Assembly: GCF_027924605.1 (NCBI RefSeq)
Contig: NZ_AP027042.1
Span: 659,524-723,523 of the forward strand
Direction: 5' to 3'
Source of the DNA: Dyella sp. GSA-30
GTDB lineage: Bacteria; Pseudomonadota; Gammaproteobacteria; Xanthomonadales; Rhodanobacteraceae
DNA: 64,000 nucleotides
A program made the position numbers and the translations under genes. Every line of letters begins with the position of its first letter. The stretch's first letter is position 1. The notes beneath the pieces are model-generated. The model was not told the DNA's origin. It saw only the letters and a list, made by a program, of their open reading frames with translations, and made no database searches. Shown here piece by piece: positions 56,027 through 64,000 of this stretch.

Positions 56027-59000
56027 ATGAACCACATCTATCGGCTGTGCTGGAACCGCTCGCTCTCCCAGTGGGTTCCCGCTTCGGAGCTGGCACAGAG
56101 CAAGCGCGGCGGCATGTCGCGCGGCAATGTCGTCGGACATCGAGTGATGATGCTGTCGCTGCTGTCGGCATCGCTGGGCATGACGGGACTGGCGCATGCG
56201 GGCAACGCGCCGACCGGCGGCCAGATCGTGTCCGGCTCCGGCCAGATCCAGCAATCGGGCAACACCACCACGATTCAACAGAACAGCAAGGTGCTGTCGC
56301 TGAACTGGCAGAGCTTCGACGTGGGCGCCGACCAGACGGTGAACTTCCTGCAGCCAGGCGCTAGCTCGATCGCGGTCAACCGTATTCTCGGTAACACCGC
56401 GAGCGAGATCTTCGGCCACTTGAATGCCAACGGCCAGGTCTGGCTGATCAATCCGAACGGCGTGCTGTTCGGCCAGGGCGCGCAGGTCAACGTGGGCGGC
56501 ATCGTTGCCTCGACGCTGGATCTCGATGACAGCACGCTCGGCTCCAACACCGTGCGCTTCAGTGGCGACGGCAAGGGCAAGGTGATCAACCAGGGCAGCA
56601 TCACCACCGCCAACGGCGGCTATGCCGCGCTGATCGGTAACCAGGTATCGAACCAGGGTGTGATCCGCGCACAGCTCGGTACGGTGGCGCTCGGCGGCGG
56701 CAGTGCCGTCACACTGACGTTTGGCGACAACCATCTGCTGCATCTGGCGGTGGACAAGAGCACGCTGAACAATCTTGCCGAGAACCGCCAGCTGATCGTC
56801 GCCGATGGCGGCCAGGTGCTGATGACCGCCGGCGCACGCGACTCGCTGCTGGCCAGCGCGGTCAACAACACCGGTACCGTGCAGGCGCGCAGCGTCCAAA
56901 ACCATGACGGCGTGATCACTCTGCTTGGCGGCATGGAAGCGGGTACGGTCAATGTCGGCGGCACGCTCGATGCGAGCGCCCCGAACGGCGGCAACGGCGG
57001 CCAGATCGAAACCTCCGCGGCCAACTTCAAGCTGGCCACCGACGCGAAGATCACCGCGTCCGCGCCAGCCGGCAAGGCAGGTACCTGGCTGGTCGATCCG
57101 ACCGATCTGACCATCGACACCAACGCGGCCAACACGATCTCCAGCACGCTCAACGGCGGCACCAATGTCGTCGAGCAGACAACGTCGGGTGGCGCGAGCG
57201 GCGTCGGCGTGCAGTCGTCGGGTAACGGCGATATCAACGTCAATGCGGCGATCAGCTGGAACAACGCAGCAGCCACGCTGGAGCTGGACGCGTTCCACGA
57301 CATCAATGTCAACGCGATCATCAACGGCAGCGGCGGGATCGTGATGAACGCGACCTCCGGCACGCTGAGCGTCGGCAATACCGGCGGCCTGTCGGCTGGC
57401 ACGGGTGCCACGCTCAATGCCGGCAAGTTCACCAACAACGCCGGCGCCAACGCGCTGGGTGCCAAGTGGAACCTGTTCACCGCCAATCCGGCCAGCAATG
57501 TGCTTGGCGGCATCACGCCAAATTTCATCCAGTACGGCACCAGCCTGGGCGGCACGCTGCAAGGCAGCGGCAATGGCCTGATGTACAGCACCGCCGCTTC
57601 GCTGCAGGTCACCGGCCTGACCGGCACGGTAAGCAAGGTTTACGACAACACCAATGCGGCGAGCTTCAACGGCAGCAACTTCGTCACTAGCGGCCTGCTC
57701 AACGGCGACAAGATCGCCACGGCCAGCGGCGGCAGCTACGCGTCGGTCAACGTCGCCAGCGGTATTTCGGTAACCTCGCCCGGTGCGATCGGCAACTTCG
57801 TCATCACCGACAGCAGCGGCAACATCCCCGTGTTCGGCTACACGCTGGGTAGCTCGCCGGTCACCGCGGCGGTCGGCCAGATCACGCCCGCGCAGCTGAC
57901 CGCCAGCATCGTCGGCACGCCGACCAAGACTTACGACGGCACCACCACTGCCACACTGGGCAGCGGTAACTATGTGATCAGCGGCCTGGTCGGTGGACAG
58001 ACGATCACCGTCAACCAGCCCAACTCGGTCGGCTATGCCAGCGCCGAAGCCGGCGCCGAGCTGATCACCGCCGGCTTCAAGGACACCAACTTCATCGCCG
58101 GCATCGGCACGCAGTTGTCCAATTACATCCTGCCGACCGTGGCTACGGGCGCCGGCATGATCAACCCGGCGAATGTGGTGTTGTCGGGCATCCTGGCCGA
58201 CAGCAAGGTCTATGACGGCAGCACGCTCGCCGGCCTGGATATCAGCAACCAGCACTTGTTCGGCATCATCGCCGGCGACACCGGCAACGTGTCGCTGGTA
58301 CAGGGCGTGGGCAACTTTGCCTCGGCCAACGCAGGCAATAACCAGACGGTAACGCTCACGGGTTTCTCGTTGAGCGGCGCCAAGGCGAATGACTACAACT
58401 TGGTGCTGCCCACCACCCTGACCGCGAGCATCACGCCCAAGGCGCTGACCATCAGCGGCGTGACCGGGACCAATCGCAACTACGACGCGACCACCAACGA
58501 TGCACTGAACGCCGGCACTGCCGCGCTGCAGGGCCTGGTAGCCGGTGACGCAGGCACGGTGAGCCTCGATAGCAGTGGCGCGACCGGCACCTTTGCCTCG
58601 CCCAATGTCGGCAACGGCATCGCGATCAGCGCCAGCGGTTTCGGGCTGACCGGCGGTGGCGCAGGCAACTACACGCTGACGCAGCCCACCGGGCTGTTCG
58701 CCAATATCACGCCGGCACCGTTGACGATCACCTTGATCGGCAACCCGAGCAAGACCTACAACGGCACCACCACCGCCGATACCACGGCCGCCAACTGGCA
58801 GATCGTCGGCTGGCAGGGTGGCCAGAGCGCGACGCTGGACCAGGTTTCCACAGCCAACTACGCCGGCCCCGACGCCGGCAACAACATCGGCCTGACCGCA
58901 ACGCTGGAAGCGTCCGACTTCCACACGGCCAGCGGCACGTCGATGTCCAACTACAGCTTCACCCCCACGGTGACGGGTACCGGCACGATCGCCCAGGCAC

Positions 59001-62000
59001 CGCTGACGATCGGCATCATCAACAACCCGACCAAGGTCTACGACGGCACCGATGTCGCCACGCTCAACGCGGGCAACTTCCAGATCAACGGTTTCCTGCA
59101 AGGCCAGGGCGCGACGGTCAATCAGACTGCCGGCACCTATGCCGATCCCAACGTAGGCCAATGGAACGTCACCGCGTTGCTCAGCGCGGCCAACCTGGTC
59201 GCCAACGGCGGCACCAATCTCAACAACTATTCGATTCCGAGCGTGGCGGCCGGTACCGGCCAGATCACGCCCGTACCGGTTGCGGGGCTGATCATCGCCG
59301 GCCTGGTCGGCGCATCGAAAACCTATGACGGGCTGAACACCATCAGCCTGCTGCCGGCCAATTTCTCCTTCACCGGTCTGCTGAACGGCGACACGGTGTC
59401 GATGAACTTTGCCAACCTCACCGGCATCTTCGGCTCGAAGAACGTCGGCACGCAGTCGTTGACCGCCAGCTTCGGCAACGGCGACCTGAGCGTGAACTCC
59501 GCTCACCCCGAGGACTACACCCTGCCGACGCAGGCCTTCGGCACCGGCATCATCAATCCGGCGGTGCTGACCGCGCGCATCATCGGCAACCCGACCAAGG
59601 TCTACGACGGCACCACCAAGATCTCGCTGGCCGCGGGTAACTACGAACTGGACGGCCTCGTCGCCGGCGAAAGCGGCACCATCACGCCGTCCGCGCAGGT
59701 CGATTTCGCCAGCAAGAACGCCGGCAACTGGAACATCGTGGCGCTGCTGGCAACCACCTCGTTCACGCCGGGCGCCGGTACGGATTTCTCCAACTACATC
59801 CTGCCGACCCAGGCCGAAGGCATGGGCACGATCACGAAGGCGCCGCTGTTCATTACCGGCGTGAGCGCTCAGAACAAGGTCTACGACACCACCGACACGG
59901 CCACGCTCAACGTCAGCGGCGCACAGATGCAAGGCCTGGTCACCGCAGACATTGGCAATGTCACGCTCAATACAGCGAACACCGGCCATTTCGCCACCGC
60001 GAACGCCGGTACCGGTATTGCCGTTGCGCCCGGCACGTTCTCGCTCTCGGGTAGCGAAGCGGCCAACTACAACCTGCAGCAGCCGACCAACCTGTTTGCG
60101 AACATCACACCAGCACCGTTGACCGTCTCGGGCATCAGTATCGATCCGAGCAAAGTCTACGACGGCACCACCGACGTAGCGATCCATGGCACTGCGGCAC
60201 TCAACGGCTTGCTCGGCGGCGACGCGGCCTCGGTGCAGCTGGTCACGGCCGATGCCGATGCCAATACGCGCACCGCCGATGTCGGCAACAATCTCGCGGT
60301 GTTGTTCGGCAGCTACTCGCTGACCGGCACGCTGGCTGGCAACTACGCGCTGAGCCAGCCGGCAAGCAGCACGATCAACATTACACCGCGTGCACTTACC
60401 GCCTCGATCATCGGCGACCCGACCAAGGCCTACGACGGCAGCACCTCGACCACGCTGACCGCGGCCAACTACGAGCTCGACGGCTTCGTCGCCGGCCAGG
60501 GCGCCACCGTGCCGCAGTCGGCCACCGCCAACTACATCACCCAGAACGCGGGTACCGGCATCACGGTCAATTCGACCCTGGTGGTATCCGACTTTGTCGC
60601 AGGCGCGGGCACCAACCTGGCCAACTACATCCTGCCGACCGCCGCCACCGGCACCGGCACGATCACCAAGGCGATCATCAACCTGACTGCCACGCGCGTC
60701 TACGACGGTACCGCCGCAGCCGACGCCTCGCTGTTCGCACCGGCCGGCACCATTGCCGGCGTCGATGGCGAAGTGATCAAGCTCACCGGCTCGGCCAACG
60801 TGGTGGACAAGAACGTCGGCAACCAGAAAGCCTTTGCCGATTTCGGTAGCCTGGCCCTGGTCGACAACGGCACCACCTTGGCCTCGAACTACACCCTGGT
60901 CGGCGGCACCGACTGGGTGACGATCACGCCACGCGCGCTGACCGCCACCTTTGGCGCCAACGACAAGACCTACGACGGCAATGCCAACGCAACACTGACC
61001 GGTGCCGCGCTGGAAGCCGCCAACGGCAATCGCGGCCTGGTCGCCGGCGATCTGGTGACATTGAACAACACCGGCAGCGGCAGCTTCAACAACAAGAACG
61101 CCGGCACCAACAAGACCGTTACCGGCAATATGACTATCTCCGGCAACGATGCCGGCAACTACGTGTTCACCCAAGGCACCGCCCTGGCCGACATCACGCA
61201 GAAGCACATCACGGTCGGCGCCACCGGGCACGACAAGGAATACGACGGCACGACGACGGCCCAGGTCGACCTCAGTAGCGCCGGCGTGGTCGGTGGCGAC
61301 AACATCAGCTTCAACGACAGTGCGGCCAACTTCGCCAGCAAGAACGTCGGCAACAATATCGGCATCTCGGTCACCGGCATCACCGCCAGCGGCGGCGATG
61401 CGAGCAACTACGTGCTGGACAACAACTCGGCCGCGACCCAGGCCAACATCACGCCGCGCGAGATCCATCTGACCGGTTCGCGCGTTTACGACGCACTGAC
61501 CGACGCCAATGCCTCAGTGTTCATGAGCGGTGGCCAGCTCGCCACCGGCGTCGCCGGCGAGACCCTGGTGGTCACCGGCGCCGGTAGCCTTGCCGACAAG
61601 AACGTGGGCAACAACAAGGCCGTGGCACTTGGCACCTTGGGCCTGGGCGACGGCAGCAACGGCGGCCTGTCCAGCAACTATGTGCTGGACGATGCCAAGC
61701 TGACCGTGACCAAGGCGCAGCTCGATGCCAACTTCACCGCCGATAGCAAGGTCTACGACGGCACCACCCACGCCACCATCCATGTCTCCTCGCTCAATGG
61801 CGTGCTGGGCAGCGACGACGTCACGCTCAATGACCAGGTCGACGGCCACTTCAGCGACAAGAATGTCGGCAACGGCAAGACCGTTACCGATGACATTACG
61901 GTGCAAGGCGGCGATGCCGGCAATTACAACTTTGTGCACGGCACCGCTACGGCCAGCATCACCCCGCTGGCGATCACGGTGACCGCGACTGGCACCAATC

Positions 62001-64000
62001 GCGCCTACAACGGCTTGACCCACGATAACGTCAGTTTGACCGCCAATGGCCTGGTCGGCGGCGACAGCCTGACCTTCACCGCCGGCGCTTCGGATTTCGG
62101 CGACGCCAACGTCGCGGACGGCAAAACGGTGGCGGTCACCGGTATCAGCACCAGCAGCGCCGGCGCGAGCAACTACACGTTCAACACCAGCACGACCACC
62201 ACCGCCAACGTCACACCGTTCATCATCAACTTGAGCGGCACACGCGTCTACGACGGCCTGACCGATGTCAGCTCGTCGCTGTTCGGCGCCGGCGGCGTAC
62301 TCACCGGCGTCAACGGCGAAACGCTCACCCTCAGCGGCAACTCCAACGTGGCCGACAAGAACGTGGCCAACGGCAAGGTGTTCGACGGTGCCGGCGACAT
62401 GACGCTGGGCGGACGCAACGGCTCGCTGTCGAGCAACTACGAGATCGGCACGTCGACACTGAATATCACGCCGCTGGCGATCACCGTGGGCGCGACCGGT
62501 TCGAACAAGGTCTACGACGGCAACAACGTGGCCGGCGTGACCCTGGCCGGCAGCGGCGTCCTCGCCGGCGACACGATCGGCTTCAATGACGGTAGCGCCA
62601 CCTATAGCGACAAGAATGTCGCCAACGGCAAGACCATCACGGTGACCGGCATCACCGCCAACGGCGCCGATGCAAACAACTACAGCTTCAACAATGCCAC
62701 GACGACCACCGGCGATATCACCCCGTTGGCGATCACCGGCGTGATCACCGCCGACAACAAGGTGTACGACGCCGGTCTCGGCGCGACCACCCACGGCACG
62801 CTGACCGGCGTGCTGGCCGGCGACAATGTCACCTTCGATACCAGCGGCCAATTCGGCGACAAGAATGTGGCCAACGGCAAGACGGTCGCGGTCGCCGGCA
62901 CGCTCGATGGCGGCGATGCGGGCAACTACACCTTCACCTCCAATACCACCACGACCGCCAACATCACGCCGCTGACGATCCTTGTCGGCGCCTCCGCCAA
63001 CAACAAGGTCTACGACGGCAACAACGCGGCCGTCACCGCGCTGAACAGCACCGGCGTCCTGGCCGGCGACACGGTGGACTTCAGCGGCGACCCCGGTACG
63101 TTCAGCGACAAGAACGTGGCCAACGGCAAGACCGTCATCGTCAATGGCATCACGGCCAGCGGCGCCGATGCAGGCAACTACAGCTTCAACAACACCGCCA
63201 CCACGACGGCCGACATCACGCCACTGGCGGTCACCGTCGGCATTACCGCCAACAACAAGGTCTACGACGGCAACAATGCGGCCGTTATCGCGTCGCTCGG
63301 CAGCACGGGCATCCTGGCTGGCGACACGGTGAACTTCAGCGGCGACCCGGGCACCTTCAGCGACAAGAACGTGGCCAACGGCAAGACCGTCACGGTCGAC
63401 GGCATCGTTGCCGGTGGCGCCGATGCGGGCAACTACACCTTCAACAACACCGCCACCACCACCGCCAACATCACCCCGCTGGCGATCACCGTGGGCGCAA
63501 CCGCCAACAACAAGATCTACGACGGCACCACCGCGGCCACCGCCACGGTGAGCAGCGGCGGCGTGCTGGCCGGCGACACGGTGGACTTCACCGCCGGCTC
63601 GGCGGCTTTCGGCGACAAGAACGTAGCCAACGGCAAGACCGTCACGGTCGACAGCATCACCGCCACGGGTACCGATGCGGGCAATTACACCTTCAACACC
63701 GATACCACCACCACGGCCAACATCACCCCGCTGGCGATTACCGGCACGATCGTCGCCGGCAACAAGGTGTATGACGGCAATACCAACGCCAGCGTGAGTG
63801 GCAGCCTCAACGGTGTCATCGCGGGCGACCAGGTCGGTATCGTCAGCAGCGGCAATTTCCAGGACAAGAACGCCGGCAACGGCAAGACCGTCGACGTGAA
63901 CGGCAACTTGAACGGTGGCGATGCCGGCAACTACACCCTGACAACCAACACCACCACGACCGCCAACATCACGCCGGTCGTGCTCGACCTCACCGGCACG
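56027..64000 (+). CDS. Giant two-partner-secretion adhesin (FHA-like) with MBG repeats, 3' end cut
   Basis: 2,658 codons are open to the window edge. Residues 1-24 are an extended signal peptide region (MNHIYRLCWNRSLSQWVPAS), then a hydrophobic signal segment (LSLLSASLGMTGLAHAG). A haemagglutinin-activity TPS domain follows (about 62-310) with VNRILGNTASEIFGHLNANG and LINPNGVLFGQGAQV. From about residue 535 there are 24 MBG/YDG-type repeats of about 80-100 residues, each with a K-x-YDGTT-like start, a VxGDxx turn and a GNYxL...ITP end. It should be exported by a TpsB partner, which is not in view, and act as a surface adhesin. AGGA precedes the ATG. Confidence 0.92.
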   Translation, partial: MNHIYRLCWNRSLSQWVPASELAQSKRGGMSRGNVVGHRVMMLSLLSASLGMTGLAHAGNAPTGGQIVSGSGQIQQSGNTTTIQQNSKVLSLNWQSFDVGADQTVNFLQPGASSIAVNRILGNTASEIFGHLNANGQVWLINPNGVLFGQGAQVNVGGIVASTLDLDDSTLGSNTVRFSGDGKGKVINQGSITTANGGYAALIGNQVSNQGVIRAQLGTVALGGGSAVTLTFGDNHLLHLAVDKSTLNNLAENRQLIVADGGQVLMTAGARDSLLASAVNNTGTVQARSVQNHDGVITLLGGMEAGTVNVGGTLDASAPNGGNGGQIETSAANFKLATDAKITASAPAGKAGTWLVDPTDLTIDTNAANTISSTLNGGTNVVEQTTSGGASGVGVQSSGNGDINVNAAISWNNAAATLELDAFHDINVNAIINGSGGIVMNATSGTLSVGNTGGLSAGTGATLNAGKFTNNAGANALGAKWNLFTANPASNVLGGITPNFIQYGTSLGGTLQGSGNGLMYSTAASLQVTGLTGTVSKVYDNTNAASFNGSNFVTSGLLNGDKIATASGGSYASVNVASGISVTSPGAIGNFVITDSSGNIPVFGYTLGSSPVTAAVGQITPAQLTASIVGTPTKTYDGTTTATLGSGNYVISGLVGGQTITVNQPNSVGYASAEAGAELITAGFKDTNFIAGIGTQLSNYILPTVATGAGMINPANVVLSGILADSKVYDGSTLAGLDISNQHLFGIIAGDTGNVSLVQGVGNFASANAGNNQTVTLTGFSLSGAKANDYNLVLPTTLTASITPKALTISGVTGTNRNYDATTNDALNAGTAALQGLVAGDAGTVSLDSSGATGTFASPNVGNGIAISASGFGLTGGGAGNYTLTQPTGLFANITPAPLTITLIGNPSKTYNGTTTADTTAANWQIVGWQGGQSATLDQVSTANYAGPDAGNNIGLTATLEASDFHTASGTSMSNYSFTPTVTGTGTIAQAPLTIGIINNPTKVYDGTDVATLNAGNFQINGFLQGQGATVNQTAGTYADPNVGQWNVTALLSAANLVANGGTNLNNYSIPSVAAGTGQITPVPVAGLIIAGLVGASKTYDGLNTISLLPANFSFTGLLNGDTVSMNFANLTGIFGSKNVGTQSLTASFGNGDLSVNSAHPEDYTLPTQAFGTGIINPAVLTARIIGNPTKVYDGTTKISLAAGNYELDGLVAGESGTITPSAQVDFASKNAGNWNIVALLATTSFTPGAGTDFSNYILPTQAEGMGTITKAPLFITGVSAQNKVYDTTDTATLNVSGAQMQGLVTADIGNVTLNTANTGHFATANAGTGIAVAPGTFSLSGSEAANYNLQQPTNLFANITPAPLTVSGISIDPSKVYDGTTDVAIHGTAALNGLLGGDAASVQLVTADADANTRTADVGNNLAVLFGSYSLTGTLAGNYALSQPASSTINITPRALTASIIGDPTKAYDGSTSTTLTAANYELDGFVAGQGATVPQSATANYITQNAGTGITVNSTLVVSDFVAGAGTNLANYILPTAATGTGTITKAIINLTATRVYDGTAAADASLFAPAGTIAGVDGEVIKLTGSANVVDKNVGNQKAFADFGSLALVDNGTTLASNYTLVGGTDWVTITPRALTATFGANDKTYDGNANATLTGAALEAANGNRGLVAGDLVTLNNTGSGSFNNKNAGTNKTVTGNMTISGNDAGNYVFTQGTALADITQKHITVGATGHDKEYDGTTTAQVDLSSAGVVGGDNISFNDSAANFASKNVGNNIGISVTGITASGGDASNYVLDNNSAATQANITPREIHLTGSRVYDALTDANASVFMSGGQLATGVAGETLVVTGAGSLADKNVGNNKAVALGTLGLGDGSNGGLSSNYVLDDAKLTVTKAQLDANFTADSKVYDGTTHATIHVSSLNGVLGSDDVTLNDQVDGHFSDKNVGNGKTVTDDITVQGGDAGNYNFVHGTATASITPLAITVTATGTNRAYNGLTHDNVSLTANGLVGGDSLTFTAGASDFGDANVADGKTVAVTGISTSSAGASNYTFNTSTTTTANVTPFIINLSGTRVYDGLTDVSSSLFGAGGVLTGVNGETLTLSGNSNVADKNVANGKVFDGAGDMTLGGRNGSLSSNYEIGTSTLNITPLAITVGATGSNKVYDGNNVAGVTLAGSGVLAGDTIGFNDGSATYSDKNVANGKTITVTGITANGADANNYSFNNATTTTGDITPLAITGVITADNKVYDAGLGATTHGTLTGVLAGDNVTFDTSGQFGDKNVANGKTVAVAGTLDGGDAGNYTFTSNTTTTANITPLTILVGASANNKVYDGNNAAVTALNSTGVLAGDTVDFSGDPGTFSDKNVANGKTVIVNGITASGADAGNYSFNNTATTTADITPLAVTVGITANNKVYDGNNAAVIASLGSTGILAGDTVNFSGDPGTFSDKNVANGKTVTVDGIVAGGADAGNYTFNNTATTTANITPLAITVGATANNKIYDGTTAATATVSSGGVLAGDTVDFTAGSAAFGDKNVANGKTVTVDSITATGTDAGNYTFNTDTTTTANITPLAITGTIVAGNKVYDGNTNASVSGSLNGVIAGDQVGIVSSGNFQDKNAGNGKTVDVNGNLNGGDAGNYTLTTNTTTTANITPVVLDLTGT
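62500..64000 (+). repeat. Near-periodic 84-residue (about 252-bp) repeat array in the adhesin
   Basis: The unit start AAGGTCTACGACGG or close variants recurs near 62506, 62759, 63006, 63258, 63510 and 63764, a spacing of about 247-254 bases. The last units share long near-identical stretches such as GACAAGAACGTGGCCAACGG. Earlier units are more diverged and less regular. This is recent amplification at the right-hand end of the visible gene. Confidence 0.85.

Noticed and set aside
55988-61468. 1,826-codon open frame on the minus strand
   Set aside because: It is the antisense shadow of the adhesin gene. The plus strand has the ESPR, signal segment, TPS domain and MBG repeats; the minus frame is low-complexity Val/Gly/Asp sequence without a start signal.
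61514-62851. 445-codon minus-strand frame
   Set aside because: It is the same antisense shadow over MBG repeats, with a repetitive composition that mirrors the plus-strand repeats.
62500-64000. CRISPR-like or noncoding tandem array
   Set aside because: The repeats are about 252 bp, in frame and coding. There are no short direct repeats with unique spacers.

Overview
The window is a 64 kb stretch of GC-rich chromosome. It most resembles a gammaproteobacterium of the Xanthomonadales, probably Rhodanobacteraceae (Dyella, Luteibacter or Frateuria type). This rests on gene content (LemA with an M48 peptidase, secreted isoamylase, pseudomonalisin-type S53 peptidase, MdpB-like collar proteins, ESPR adhesin, dispersed palindromic repeats) and is an inference. 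I see no tRNA, rRNA, insertion sequence or CRISPR array.

Layout. 0-9 kb: a cut LysR gene with a divergent NmrA-like reductase, a row of small unknown genes, a dienelactone hydrolase, the LemA/M48 pair and an outer-membrane protein. 9-11.6 kb: a MocR regulator and a patatin. 11.6-17.9 kb: a complete RNA-repair locus. The sigma-54 activator RtcR is divergent from rsr (Ro/TROVE protein), rtcB and rtcA. Between rsr and rtcB lie four tandem structured RNA units that look like bacterial Y RNAs, one of them carrying a clear permuted tRNA-like fold. 18-29.8 kb: isoamylase, hydrolase, UbiB kinase, ferritin-like protein, Tag glycosylase, Pit transporter, and a translationally coupled MrfA/MrfB-type DNA-repair pair. 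29.8-38.2 kb: an 1,851-residue Ig-rich autotransporter, three phage-collar proteins, a GNAT and a small DUF6916-like protein. 38.6-42.8 kb: an apparent type II lanthipeptide locus with two near-identical precursors, each in a duplicated block with conserved hairpins, a LanM synthetase and a convergent RebB-like gene. 43.1-50.1 kb: a six-gene acyl-CoA catabolic operon with a divergent LysR. 50-52.5 kb: an ArsR/reductase pair and two exported proteins. 53-64 kb: an S53 protease and a giant two-partner-secretion adhesin with 24 MBG-type repeats that runs off the right end.

How the parts work together. RtcR probably senses RNA-damage ligands through its N-terminal domain. It would activate a textbook -24/-12 promoter ahead of rsr, giving one transcript that carries the Ro ring protein, its Y RNA partners, and the RtcA end-cyclase and RtcB ligase. 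In the lanthipeptide block, hairpins after each precursor would let precursor RNA exceed LanM RNA. The most unusual items are the four-unit Y RNA array with its tRNA mimic and the orphan lanthipeptide locus beside an R-body-like gene.
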